Shown piece after piece: positions 1 through 9,236 of a DNA stretch of 64,000 bases. The stretch spans positions 1 to 64,000 of the forward strand of contig NZ_JAIHOM010000008.1 of assembly GCF_026130165.1 (NCBI RefSeq), read 5' to 3'. Position 1 is the stretch's first letter, and every line of letters starts with the position of its first letter. A model generated the notes under the pieces. The model had not been told where the DNA came from, made no database searches, and worked only from the letters and a program-made list of their open reading frames with translations. The translations under genes were made by a program, and so were the position numbers. Source of the stretch: Spirulina subsalsa FACHB-351 (GTDB lineage Bacteria > Cyanobacteriota > Cyanobacteriia > Cyanobacteriales > Spirulinaceae).

Positions 1-57
1 GGGGGAGCGGGGGAGCAGGGGAGCGGGGGAGCAGGGGAGCAGGGGAGCGGGGGACTT
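1..57. repeat. Short tandem repeat, 8-bp unit GGGGAGCR
   Basis: The window opens inside a run of the octamer GGGGAGCA/GGGGAGCG repeated about seven times. The same unit recurs inside inverted-repeat elements near 32200 and 44630-44690. This is a typical cyanobacterial short tandemly repeated sequence. No coding function is visible. Confidence 0.85.
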
Positions 58-378
58 TTCTGGTATCTCTACCAGATTAACGTTTCCCCACAGTGTAGAG
101 CGTTCCGAAGTTTCGGCCGTTTGTTCGTCCCCTGATAGCTTAATTCAAGAATACTCTTAGAATAGAGGCGGATTGATCCCAAGGGCTGATCGATGCCTAG
201 GTAGGGCTTGCTGAATAACTCGGGAGTCGGAAATAATTGTCAATTGTCAATTGTCAATTCCCTTGTTGAGTCTAGCGTTGGGCTTATTCAGCAGACCCTA
301 GGTAGAGTCCCGACTCGTGAAAATGTTTGATTCCTGATGGTTTGAAACCTTGCTGATTGTCTTTATGTTTAGACTGCG
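58..378. other. Non-coding region upstream of the tandem kinase gene
   Basis: No convincing gene is present. It holds the family B inverted-repeat element (196-304) and, downstream of it, the leader of the kinase gene. A clear -35/-10 pair cannot be assigned. Confidence 0.6.
196..304. mobile_element. Family B inverted-repeat element (MITE-like), copy 1
   Basis: The ends AGGGCTTGCTGAATAA (203-218) and TTATTCAGCAGACCCT (284-299) are inverted repeats with two mismatches. The octamer CCTAGGTA occurs on both sides (196-203 and 297-304), like a target duplication that overlaps the ends. The interior has three TGTCAATT units and the segment TTGTTGAGTCTAGCGTTGG, whose reverse complement lies inside the copy at 32126-32276. 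It encodes no protein. A non-autonomous mobile element is inferred from the repeated, inverted structure. Confidence 0.65.
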
Positions 379-3354
379 ATGAAACTAGGGCAGATTCTCA
401 AGAAACGCTACGGGATTACCCATCGTTTGGGTAAGGGAAGGTTGTGTCAAACTTACTTAGCGGAGGATTTGCAGTTACCGGGGAATCCCCAGTGTGTGGT
501 GAAGGTGTTTCGCTTACAGGCCAAACACCCGAAAATTGTGCGGTTGGCCCGGCGGATTTTTGAGCAGGAGTCGGGTATTTTGAAGCAGTTGGGGCAGGAG
601 TCGCCCTTTGCGGAGGTTTTGGATGCTTTTGAAGGGGATCACACTTTTTTTTTAGTGCAGGAGTTTATTAAAGGGGAAAGTTTTGGGGAGCAATTGGTGC
701 CGGGTCAACCTTGGACAGAATCCCAAGTGGTGGGGTTTCTGCTGTCGAGTTTAGAGGGGTTGGCGATCGCACATCAACAGAATATTATCCATCGGAACCT
801 CAAGCCCAGTAACTTAATCCAGCGCCAAAGTGATCAACAGTGGACCGTGATCGACTTCGGAGGAATGCGCCAAATCTGCGCCCTAGCGGTCAATTCTCAA
901 GGTCAAATTGGCATGAAAGGGCTCCTGAGCCATCCGGGGTATTTCCCGGGTTCAGAACGGCGCAAACCGACCTGTAGCAGTGATCTCTATGGCTTAGGGG
1001 TGATGGCGTTACAGGCCTTAATGGGGGTTGCACTGAAAGACCTACCGAAACCCTCTCCCGAGTCTAGCGAGATTCTCTGGCGGGAGCATCTGACCATTAG
1101 TGACCCCCTCGCCCAAGTGTTAGCCCAAATGGTCGCCCCAGACCCCCAAGAGCGTTATCCTTCGGCCAGTGATGCCCTACAGTGGTTACGGGGGACGGTG
1201 ATTACCGTCGCTTCCAATGACGACACATTAATTGAAGTTCCCACCGCTTCCCCCCTCATTGCCCCACCCCTCACGGTGGCGGAATTACTGCGAGAAGACC
1301 CCAAAGAGCCTCCCCTGTTAGCTGGACGCTATCGGATTTTAGAATCTTTAGGAAAAGGGGGTTTCGGCACGACCTTTTTAGCGGAAGATCGCCAAATGCC
1401 AGGTCATCCGCGCTGTGTGGTGAAACAGCTTAAACCCTATCGCACGACACCAGCGGCCTTAAAACTCGCTCGTCGTCTTTTTGACAGTGAGGCTCAAGTT
1501 TTAAGTCAATTGGGGCGACATCCCCAAATTCCCCAACTCTTAGCCCACTTTGAGGAAAATAACGAGTTTTACCTAGTGCAGGAATACATCGAAGGTCACG
1601 ACTTGGAGAAAGAACTCCCTCTGGGTCATAAACTGGATGAATTAACGGTGATTGCCCTGTTGCGGGATATCCTACAAGTTCTCAAGTTTGTGCATGATCA
1701 AAAGGTCATTCACCGAGACATTAAACCCGCTAATATTCGACGACGAGAGGACGGAAAAATTGTTTTGATTGATTTTGGGGCAGTCAAACAGATTGGGGAA
1801 CATCTGGAAACCTTTGATAAAACCTTGCTAACGGTGAGTATCGGCACTCCGGGCTATATTCCGGGGGAACAGGCCCAGGGGAAGCCAAAACTGTCTAGTG
1901 ATGTGTATTCTGTGGGCATTATTGGCATTCAAGCCTTAACGGGATTGAATCCCGAATATTTAAAGGAACACAAAAAAACCGGGGAGTTGCGCTGGCGAGA
2001 TCATGCGACGGTTAGCCCCTATTTGGCGAAAATTATTAACAAAATGGTGCGTTATGATTTCCGTCACCGTTACCCTTCGGCGACGGAAGCGCTGGCGGCC
2101 TTAGATGATTTGTTGGCTCATCCCAATAAACCTGTTATCTCCCTGACTTATTGGTTAACCTGGCTAGAGGATAATCGGGTGTTGGGGGGGATTGGCATGG
2201 CGATTATTGCCCTGGCCTCGGCGTTTTTGGCTTTGTCTCTTTTTCCGGGGGCTCCGGAGTTGAATTTGAGTCCGGCGAATCCGGTGGAGGAAGCTGGTAG
2301 TGGGGAGTCTGGGGAAGGGGGGGCCGAAACTATGACCTTGCCCCAACTTCCGAGTCGGCAAATGGTGGCGTTACCCTTTGAGGAGGTGGTGGATGCTCAA
2401 TACACTATGCGGGAGGGGATTGTGGTGGTGGGGAATAATCCCAATCAATTGTATTTGTATTACCCTCGCTCGCGGCGCAGGGTGAGGATTAATTTGCCGG
2501 GGGCGCCTCTGATGGTGTCGATTAGTCCGAATGGACAGTTTGCGGTGGTGGGGCATCAAGATAGTTTGTCTTGGGTGAATTTACAACGGGAACAAATAGA
2601 GAAAACTCTGCCCCTTCCCCATCCGCCGTTTCATCTGGTTTTGACGGATCGGAATTGGGTTTATGGGTCTTTGGCGAATCATCAGCCGTTGTTTGCGGTT
2701 GATTTGAATAGTGGGGAGGAGATTTTACTGTCTGACTCGCGCCATTATGGGGAAACGGTGTATGTGTTGGATGGTTCACAAAATAATCTCTATGGGATTG
2801 TGAAGGGGGAGGACCGCAACAGTGCGATTTTGCGTCAGGTGAATATTGCCCAAGGTGGGCCTGTTTTTGGCAGGGATACGCCGATTCGGGCGGATGTTCC
2901 GGTGGGGCAACCTGTGGGGTTTTTACAGGATGGTCGTTTATTGACCAGTAATGGGGTTTTATTGGGGGTTGCTCCGACGGGGGAGGTGCGTGAGGTGCAG
3001 AAGTTGGAGGGGGCGCAAAGTCCGATGTTTAATGTGCGGACTCGCTGGATTGGGTCGGATCGGCAGAAGATTTTACTGGGGTTACATGGGGAGAGAATGA
3101 ATCCCGAGGAGTTTAATCGTTTGTCTTGGTGGTCTTACAATGAGTTAACGCCTCGTAAAACCTATGAGTTACCCCCTCTGGGGAATCAACCTGAAGCTCC
3201 TGCAACTTGGAGTAATTTTGTGTTTATGAATCATCAGGGGGAGCAGTTTTATGTGATTTTGCAGGGTCGGGAGTATCATGTGCGCGATCGCCTCACTGCT
3301 CCGGAACAATATAGTTTGCTCATCGGTAGAATAGAAGATATTGTCGCTCGTTAA
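379..3354 (+). CDS. Membrane-anchored tandem Ser/Thr kinase: pseudokinase plus kinase plus exported beta-rich domain
   Basis: A 991-residue protein with two consecutive eukaryote-type kinase domains. The first (about 10-270) keeps the VK lysine (K42) and DFG (159-161), but its catalytic loop reads HRN (138-140) instead of HRD, so it lacks the catalytic Asp and is probably a pseudokinase. The second (about 317-575) has a GKGGFG loop, K349, HRD (445-447) and DFG (465-467), and looks active. A single membrane segment lies at about 601-623, and the remaining 370 residues should be outside the cytoplasm; they contain WD/propeller-like blocks such as SISPNGQFAVVGHQD. The CHAT gene follows 106 bases downstream on the same strand, so co-transcription is likely. 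The substrate is unknown. The fold of the C-terminal domain is inferred from composition only. Confidence 0.9.
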   Translation: MKLGQILKKRYGITHRLGKGRLCQTYLAEDLQLPGNPQCVVKVFRLQAKHPKIVRLARRIFEQESGILKQLGQESPFAEVLDAFEGDHTFFLVQEFIKGESFGEQLVPGQPWTESQVVGFLLSSLEGLAIAHQQNIIHRNLKPSNLIQRQSDQQWTVIDFGGMRQICALAVNSQGQIGMKGLLSHPGYFPGSERRKPTCSSDLYGLGVMALQALMGVALKDLPKPSPESSEILWREHLTISDPLAQVLAQMVAPDPQERYPSASDALQWLRGTVITVASNDDTLIEVPTASPLIAPPLTVAELLREDPKEPPLLAGRYRILESLGKGGFGTTFLAEDRQMPGHPRCVVKQLKPYRTTPAALKLARRLFDSEAQVLSQLGRHPQIPQLLAHFEENNEFYLVQEYIEGHDLEKELPLGHKLDELTVIALLRDILQVLKFVHDQKVIHRDIKPANIRRREDGKIVLIDFGAVKQIGEHLETFDKTLLTVSIGTPGYIPGEQAQGKPKLSSDVYSVGIIGIQALTGLNPEYLKEHKKTGELRWRDHATVSPYLAKIINKMVRYDFRHRYPSATEALAALDDLLAHPNKPVISLTYWLTWLEDNRVLGGIGMAIIALASAFLALSLFPGAPELNLSPANPVEEAGSGESGEGGAETMTLPQLPSRQMVALPFEEVVDAQYTMREGIVVVGNNPNQLYLYYPRSRRRVRINLPGAPLMVSISPNGQFAVVGHQDSLSWVNLQREQIEKTLPLPHPPFHLVLTDRNWVYGSLANHQPLFAVDLNSGEEILLSDSRHYGETVYVLDGSQNNLYGIVKGEDRNSAILRQVNIAQGGPVFGRDTPIRADVPVGQPVGFLQDGRLLTSNGVLLGVAPTGEVREVQKLEGAQSPMFNVRTRWIGSDRQKILLGLHGERMNPEEFNRLSWWSYNELTPRKTYELPPLGNQPEAPATWSNFVFMNHQGEQFYVILQGREYHVRDRLTAPEQYSLLIGRIEDIVAR

Positions 3355-3460
3355 TCGACTGACGGGTGGAAACATTTCCCGTTTAAAGTTCATCAAAGCT
3401 TCTATCAGCATTTTGTCTGGTTCTTTTGGGACATTTGCGCCTAGCCAATAGCCACTTACT

Positions 3461-5821
3461 ATGTTTCAGGAATTCCAACTTTCCGTTACGCCTTTGGGTC
3501 AAGATCACTATCTGGTACGCACGGAACAGGTTGCATCGGGTGTTCCTCTGGCGGAGGAACAGGTCTACTGGTCTGTTGAGGATTGGTTACAACAAGCAGG
3601 ACAGTTGATGGATGATCCGATGTTCCGCTTGTTTCAGGATCAGGATTCTCTGGCGACGGAGTTTTTATTTATTACGGGACAGTTGCCTGCGGGGGCGACG
3701 GAGGAGGTGAGTCCGAGTTTGGTGGAGTTGGGCCAACAGCTTTATGATGCGCTGTTGCAGGGCAGTTTACGGGATAGTTGGATGATGGCTCAGGCGATCG
3801 CCCATAATCAACGGTCGGTGTTACGTTTTCGCTTGGGTCTTAAGGGTTCTCGGCTGTTGCGTTTGCCTTGGGAGGTGTTACATGGGGGCAGTCGGGACAC
3901 GGGTGGGGTGTTTCGTCCGTTGTCTACGGGACCGGATATTGCCTTTTCTCGTTACCAGATTGGCACAGCTTTAGGCTCGGATCGTTTCAGTTTCCCCCAA
4001 AAGCCTCGGCAACCTCTACGGGTGTTGATGGCGATCGCGAGTCCGGAGGATCAAGACAGTCTCGCCCTTCACCAAGAAGCGTTACAGCTACAAGCGGAAC
4101 TCCAACCCCCAGATCCGGATCTCCCTCCTAATATTGAACTCACCCTTTTGGAACAACCGGGACGGGCTGAATTAACTCAAGCGTTAGAACAGGGGAACTA
4201 TCAGGTATTTCACTATGCTGGACATAGCAATTTAGGGGAGTCGGGGGGGGATGTTTATTTAGTCAGTCGCACTACGGGCTTGACGGAAAAACTCTATGGT
4301 CAAGATTTGGCGGGGTTATTGGTGAATAATGGGATTCAATTGGCGGTGTTTAATTCCTGTCGGGGGACGGATACGGCGTTAAATCCCAAGGACGATAATC
4401 AAACGAATCTGGCTCAGGCTTTGGTCAATCGGGGGATTCCGGCGGTTTTGGCGATGGCGGAGCGCATCCCGGATGAGGTGGCCTTGACCTTCACGCGGTT
4501 ATTCTACCGCAACCTTGACCAGGGTTATCCCATTGATTTAAGCCTCAGTCGCGCTCGACAGGGTTTAATTTCGGCCTATGGGTCTAATCAACTCTATTGG
4601 GCGCTGCCAGTCCTCTATTTGCATCCAGAGTTTAATGGGGTGTTGATTCCCTCTCCTGCACTGCCGGATCCTTTTGATTTGGAGGATCCTGATGATCTGC
4701 CCTTGGGGTTTTTGACGGGGGATGAGGAGGAGATGGATGGGGATTCCTATTTGGAGGATGACCCCTATTTGGAGGATCTGGATCCTCTGGAAACGGAGGA
4801 GGAGGATGAGGAATTTTTGGCGGATTTGGTGGCTACGGCACGGATAACTTCTCGGGAGGAAGAGGATGATTTTTTGCGTCCGGCCAAGGCTGAGAGTGAT
4901 GAGGAGGATTTAAGTTTTATTCAAGATGTGCTGAGTGAAACGCCGTCAGTGGTGACTCCTCCCTCTCCTGTGACTCCTCCCCCGAGGGAAACTCCTGATA
5001 GTCCCCCTCAACGGAGTTTTTCTCTGGCGGGTTTGTGGGGGGGTATGTTGGCGATGGTGTTAATGTTTGGGGGGGTCGTTTGGATTTGGGGGCGGATTTA
5101 TTACCCAAGTTTCTTTTCTAATCCTTTGGATGCTTTACTGACGAGGGATGATCCGGTGGATCTGGATCGTTTGGATTTAACGGCTGTCAGTACGGAACAG
5201 TTGACGAGTTTTGCCATTGAGCAGTTTAATCGGGGGGAGATTGGGAAGGGTGCGATCGCGGTGGAAACGTTGTTAGATCGCAATGTCTTGAGTCATGGGG
5301 CTTCGGTGTTGGCTGGGGTGAAACCGGAACAACGAGATGCTCCCGAAATTCTCTTTTTATTGGGTCGTTTAGCTTGGCAGTCGGTGCAGATTGGGGATAG
5401 TCGTTACAGTGTTTCTGATGCGCGGCGTTACTGGTCTACGGCGATTGAGAAAGCTCCTCAGAGGGTTGAGTATTACAATGCTCTCGGTTTTGCTTACTAT
5501 GCGGAGGGCAATTATGACCAAGCTAATCAGACTTGGTATGATGCCCTAGAATTGCTGGATCCGCAAATGGTGGGAAGTGTTGATGAGACGGGGGATCGGA
5601 CAACGCTCAACACTTATGCTGGATTGGCGTTAGGTTTGCAAAAACTGGCGGAGAATCAAACGGGGGATGCTCGGACTACTCTGCTCAATAAGGCCTATAA
5701 GTTGCGTCAAACGGTGATGAATCAAGATCCGTTGGGGTTTCAGGTGACGCGATTGGCCCAAGATTGGTTATGGACGGAATCGGCGATCGCAGACTGGCAG
5801 AGTTTGGCTTCTCTGGATTAG
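3461..5821 (+). CDS. CHAT-domain (caspase-like) single-pass membrane protein
   Basis: A 786-residue protein. The CHAT domain spans about 90-395 and ends in the family's YWALPVLYLHPEF. The catalytic dyad is visible as H255 in HYAGHS and C300 in FNSCRGTD. An acidic Asp/Glu-rich linker (about 400-490) and a Pro-rich stretch lead to one membrane segment (about 523-548). The C-terminal 230 residues resemble TPR repeats (YYNALGFAYYAEGNYDQA) and should lie outside the cytoplasm. CHAT proteins are cysteine proteases related to caspases and separase; some are HetF-like regulators and some act in immunity. Placement behind the tandem kinase, which has the same cytoplasm-membrane-exterior layout, suggests a shared pathway, which is inference. 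ATG at 3461 was chosen because the frame is open and the N-terminus is intact. Confidence 0.9.
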   Translation: MFQEFQLSVTPLGQDHYLVRTEQVASGVPLAEEQVYWSVEDWLQQAGQLMDDPMFRLFQDQDSLATEFLFITGQLPAGATEEVSPSLVELGQQLYDALLQGSLRDSWMMAQAIAHNQRSVLRFRLGLKGSRLLRLPWEVLHGGSRDTGGVFRPLSTGPDIAFSRYQIGTALGSDRFSFPQKPRQPLRVLMAIASPEDQDSLALHQEALQLQAELQPPDPDLPPNIELTLLEQPGRAELTQALEQGNYQVFHYAGHSNLGESGGDVYLVSRTTGLTEKLYGQDLAGLLVNNGIQLAVFNSCRGTDTALNPKDDNQTNLAQALVNRGIPAVLAMAERIPDEVALTFTRLFYRNLDQGYPIDLSLSRARQGLISAYGSNQLYWALPVLYLHPEFNGVLIPSPALPDPFDLEDPDDLPLGFLTGDEEEMDGDSYLEDDPYLEDLDPLETEEEDEEFLADLVATARITSREEEDDFLRPAKAESDEEDLSFIQDVLSETPSVVTPPSPVTPPPRETPDSPPQRSFSLAGLWGGMLAMVLMFGGVVWIWGRIYYPSFFSNPLDALLTRDDPVDLDRLDLTAVSTEQLTSFAIEQFNRGEIGKGAIAVETLLDRNVLSHGASVLAGVKPEQRDAPEILFLLGRLAWQSVQIGDSRYSVSDARRYWSTAIEKAPQRVEYYNALGFAYYAEGNYDQANQTWYDALELLDPQMVGSVDETGDRTTLNTYAGLALGLQKLAENQTGDARTTLLNKAYKLRQTVMNQDPLGFQVTRLAQDWLWTESAIADWQSLASLD

Positions 5822-5941
5822 GGGAATAGGGAATAGGGAATAGATAATTGATAATTAATAATTTATTAATTATTAATTGATAATTGCTCCCCTGCTTCCC
5901 TGCTTCCCTCTTCCGACTCCCGGACTTATTCAGGAAACCCT
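5822..5941. repeat. Short tandem repeats and one end of a family B element
   Basis: Directly after the CHAT stop codon come GGGAATA heptamers, then ATTGATAATT-type AT repeats, then CCCTGCTT units. The stretch ends in GACTCCCGGACTTATTCAGGA, close to the family B end seen at 203-218 and 32262-32276. The partner end is not visible, so this is a partial or decayed copy lying between the convergent CHAT and dndC genes. Confidence 0.55.
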
Positions 5942-7541
5942 AATTCTCCTCAGAAGATCCAAATTTCAGGTTAGCCCAGTCATTGCTGGGGGGAATGGCC
6001 TGAGCGCGGACGAGGGTTTCTTTCAGTTTGGCCATATCTTCCTTTTCGATGGCTTCTTTGATATCCCATTTATAGTGAGCGTGTTGGATAGCCTCTTCTT
6101 TGGAACGAGAGGAGGTTTCAAAACATTTTTCAAGGTCGCCTAGGATTCCGGATCTGCGGGCTTTCGTGTAATATTTGCGTTCAGTTCCTAGTAGTTTGCT
6201 CATCAGTTCAAGGTGCATGGCATCTTCCCCACAGATATCCGCGAGAGTTGCCCATTCGTCAGGGCCGAGGATACTATGATCATCGGCTCCGGGGCGAGGA
6301 TCTACAAAAGTTTTTCCGGTAACTTCTTTATAAATGCGGGGGACACTATCATCAAATTCGTATTTTTCTTCTACCCAAATCCGTCGAATTTCGCTGAGTT
6401 CTTCGGTGGTAATCAGGATGATATCTTTCATATCATCGGGGGCCGTTTGACGGATGGTTTCTTGGGCTTGTAGGACTCGTCTGAGCCAATGTTCTCGCCA
6501 ATATTTAGTATAAGGCCCCGGAATCGGTTCTACAGATATTTCTCCGTTAACATTTCGCTCAAATAGTTCTACTCGTCCATGCAAGCGCCGAAAGTCCCTT
6601 TTTTCTCGATCATCCTGAATGTCTAAAGCATTCCGTATATCTAGAAGGGGTTGTAGCCATTCCTTTTCATGATCATTTTGAATCATAGCCTCCATTGATT
6701 TATCCTTACTCACCATTGTGCAAACCCAACAACCAAACCGCGAACTTCCACAACTGGGGGTAGATGTATCGACAACTAGAGGACAATCATTATCAGCACT
6801 TGCACCTCGATACATCGACAATAGATCATTGTTGTCAATTCCCCAAGGATTTTGATATTGCATTAAATACACCCAAACTTCATCATTTCTCCAATCTTCA
6901 ATAGGTGTATAAACTAATGAATTTGTTAGACTAGCATTTGGGCTAAGACGCTCCCGAACACGCTTAAGTTGATGCTTTTCCATTGTTCTTGCACGCTGCG
7001 AACTTTCAGCTTTTCGCGTTCCTAAAACAAGGATTGTCTCTCCATTTAATCTGACAATATTTCTAATAAAACGATTAGCAGGATTGATCTTTAACCGTTC
7101 AGTACACCAACGAAATTGGTTTCTAGGTGCTGGATATCCTTTACCAATTAAGCAAACAAAGAACCTATCTTTAACATCAGGAAATAGCAAATGTGGTTCA
7201 ATGGGCATACCTTGATTCTTTGCCGATACTTTCATTGTCTCTAATGATTTTCTAACCCATTGAGAAACAATAGGATTCTCAACTTGAGTATCAGTAGATA
7301 TAACATAAATTGGCTTGATCCTTCCTTCTTTAGGTATTTGGGAAATTGCATTCCATATTAGTTGAAGGGTTGCTGTGCTATCTTTACCGCCTGAATAACC
7401 AATAACCCAAGGAATTTGATCTAATAAATATAAATCCTTAACTTCTTGAGATAATCTTGCTATATCTTCGATTAGTTCGTCTAGGGTTCTAGGTGGAAAT
7501 ATGGACGGTTGAATGCTTATCATGTGACCTACGAATCTCAA
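5940..7541 (-). CDS. dndC: DNA phosphorothioation sulfurtransferase DndC
   Basis: A PP-loop (PAPS reductase-like) protein of 533 residues. The nucleotide-binding motif SGGKDS is at 50-55. A C-terminal cysteine group that includes CGSSRFGCWVC is the expected iron-sulfur ligand set of DndC. In Dnd systems DndC activates the DNA backbone for replacement of a non-bridging oxygen by sulfur, working with DndD, DndE and a cysteine desulfurase. It is divergent from dndB with an 88-base gap. The start is ambiguous: a second ATG at 7523 (residue 7) has AGGT eight bases upstream and may be the true start. The 5' half of the gene is visibly more AT-rich than the 3' half. Confidence 0.93.
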   Translation of the reverse strand: MRFVGHMISIQPSIFPPRTLDELIEDIARLSQEVKDLYLLDQIPWVIGYSGGKDSTATLQLIWNAISQIPKEGRIKPIYVISTDTQVENPIVSQWVRKSLETMKVSAKNQGMPIEPHLLFPDVKDRFFVCLIGKGYPAPRNQFRWCTERLKINPANRFIRNIVRLNGETILVLGTRKAESSQRARTMEKHQLKRVRERLSPNASLTNSLVYTPIEDWRNDEVWVYLMQYQNPWGIDNNDLLSMYRGASADNDCPLVVDTSTPSCGSSRFGCWVCTMVSKDKSMEAMIQNDHEKEWLQPLLDIRNALDIQDDREKRDFRRLHGRVELFERNVNGEISVEPIPGPYTKYWREHWLRRVLQAQETIRQTAPDDMKDIILITTEELSEIRRIWVEEKYEFDDSVPRIYKEVTGKTFVDPRPGADDHSILGPDEWATLADICGEDAMHLELMSKLLGTERKYYTKARRSGILGDLEKCFETSSRSKEEAIQHAHYKWDIKEAIEKEDMAKLKETLVRAQAIPPSNDWANLKFGSSEEN

Positions 7542-7595
7542 TTTTTTAAAGTTTTGTTTTATTGACTGGTAATTTTGACCAAAAAGGTGTAAACT

Positions 7596-7647
7596 ATGCT
7601 GAGTATTTATACAAATGTATTAAGTGTATATGTCTGATACTCAGCAT
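7596..7647. promoter_or_regulatory. 11-bp perfect inverted repeat spanning the dndB start
   Basis: ATGCTGAGTAT (7596-7606) and ATACTCAGCAT (7637-7647) are perfect inverted repeats separated by 30 bases. They lie in the dndC/dndB divergent region and cover the dndB start codon at 7630. DndB proteins are known repressors of dnd transcription, so an operator is plausible. An mRNA hairpin that masks dndB translation is an alternative. Confidence 0.5.
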
Positions 7648-8799
7648 CCCCACAATATAACAGAACCCCGTCTTGATAATGTACTGGATCATTACTTTTC
7701 CCAATATCATCGGGAGAAGTGCTATGTAGGCCTTGTATTTCAGCAAGGGAAGCGCAAAATGATACAAATTAACATTCCTGCGCATGATTTACCAGTTCTG
7801 TTACAAGCTAAACCATCTACTGGTAATGATCCCGACTCCGGGAAAAATCGCCCGGAAGTGAAAGGTCATGCAGAAGAGGTGAAAGAATATATTTTAAAGC
7901 GTGTCCGAAAAAATAAGCCCTGGATTTTAGGAACATTAACAGCCAATGTCGATCCCAGTAAAATACACATACATCAATTGGGAAGAGGACTTTGCTTTAT
8001 TGTGATTCCTCGTGGTGTTAAACTTGATATTACTGATGGTCAGCATAGAAAGAGTGCAATTCATGACCTCATAGAAAGTGCTGATAGTGAAATGATTGGT
8101 GATAATGATTTTCCGATCACGTTAGTTTTAGAAGGTGACTTTAATCAGTGTCAAACAGATTTTAGAGATATGGCACAAACACGCTCTCTAGATCCATCAC
8201 TTTTATTGTCATTTGGTGCTTCTGAAGGGACTATAGGAATTACAAAGAACTTGATACAAAAAGTCCCAATGTTTTATGAAAAGACTGAACGAATTAAATT
8301 AACTCCATCTTCTAAACAAAAGCTAATTTACACTACTAATTACATTGCAAAGGCTGTAAGTTATATCTTTTCTGGAACTCCAGATCATACTCTAGAAGAT
8401 ATTGATGTTGATCATTCATCAGAAGCCTTAATTAACTGTTTTAATCAGTTTTTTGGAGAATGTACATTGACTCGGTACATATTTGAAACCGACTGGGAAA
8501 ACTTGACCGTTGATGATGTAGTTAATTTCAAAAATACCTGTATATTGGGGAGAAGTGCTGGATTAGAAGTATTAGGTCGATTATTACATTGTATCTACGA
8601 TTCTGATCTCGATATGTTTAACCCTAACTTAATCTCAAAAATAGCTCAGTTAGATTGGTCAATGGGTAGTTTGTTATGGCGTGATAATATTGTTAGAAGA
8701 GATCCTAATAATCCCAAAAAACCCTACAAAATTTCCGCAAATGCTAGTCCAATTAGGATGGCTGTTCAAGAAGCAAAAGCAGCATTAGGCTGGCAATAA
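7630..8799 (+). CDS. dndB: DndB, DGQHR-domain regulator of DNA phosphorothioation
   Basis: A 389-residue protein with the family signature DGQHRKSAI around residue 138 and the following DFPITLVLEGD segment typical of DGQHR proteins. DndB is not needed for sulfur transfer; it represses dnd genes and changes modification frequency or site choice. An in-frame GTG lies two codons upstream at 7624; ATG at 7630 is preferred. The gene is AT-rich compared with dndD. It is divergent from dndC and convergent with the small gene at 8820-9236, so dndB is transcribed alone. The inverted repeat 7596-7647 overlaps its start. Confidence 0.92.
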   Translation: MSDTQHPHNITEPRLDNVLDHYFSQYHREKCYVGLVFQQGKRKMIQINIPAHDLPVLLQAKPSTGNDPDSGKNRPEVKGHAEEVKEYILKRVRKNKPWILGTLTANVDPSKIHIHQLGRGLCFIVIPRGVKLDITDGQHRKSAIHDLIESADSEMIGDNDFPITLVLEGDFNQCQTDFRDMAQTRSLDPSLLLSFGASEGTIGITKNLIQKVPMFYEKTERIKLTPSSKQKLIYTTNYIAKAVSYIFSGTPDHTLEDIDVDHSSEALINCFNQFFGECTLTRYIFETDWENLTVDDVVNFKNTCILGRSAGLEVLGRLLHCIYDSDLDMFNPNLISKIAQLDWSMGSLLWRDNIVRRDPNNPKKPYKISANASPIRMAVQEAKAALGWQ

Positions 8800-8819
8800 A
8801 TAGCAATCTCTCCAAAAAG

Positions 8820-9236
8820 TCAAGTTATTGTTACAACCTGCAATAACTTGACAATATCATTCTGAATCTGACTCCCGATCTTTCCCTCCCAACGCTTCTG
8901 TAAAACCCTTAAACCTGCCTCAGCATACTCCATGACCCGTTCCGCCAACTCCTGACTATCCCGAGGTTCAGACTGTCCATTCTGCTTACAAAGGGCATAA
9001 ACTCCCGCTTCCAACGCTAACCGTACATCGCGATCAATACTACCAAAAACGATAATTTCGTGACGACCACCACCCACCAGAGAAACCCTCTCAAGATTCT
9101 GTTTCATCGCATAAGCGGCCGCGAATAAATAACCATCAACCATTCTGGCAAAAACCCGCTTATCAACTAAAACCTTGAGATAAGCATTGGCCTTAGAGCT
9201 AGATCGAATTCTAGTCGTAACATCTAAATGATACAT
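8820..9236 (-). CDS. Small Dnd-associated protein in the DndE position
   Basis: A 138-residue soluble protein whose ATG overlaps the dndD stop codon (TAATG), so the two are translationally coupled. It occupies the place where dndE follows dndD in other systems, but I do not see the DndE-type LCR..F..SL core. The N-terminal half (RIRSSSKANAYLKVLVDKR, then VDGYLFAAAYAMKQ) is more reminiscent of small dnd system-associated proteins, recalled from memory and not searched. It may substitute for DndE, which binds nicked DNA, or be an accessory factor. The association with Dnd is firm from coupling; the biochemical role is unknown. Confidence 0.8.
   Translation of the reverse strand: MYHLDVTTRIRSSSKANAYLKVLVDKRVFARMVDGYLFAAAYAMKQNLERVSLVGGGRHEIIVFGSIDRDVRLALEAGVYALCKQNGQSEPRDSQELAERVMEYAEAGLRVLQKRWEGKIGSQIQNDIVKLLQVVTIT

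Noticed and set aside
2164-2779. Long minus-strand open frames inside the tandem kinase gene
   Set aside because: They lie antisense to a strongly supported gene, have His/Arg/Pro-rich translations, and show no domain or ribosome site.
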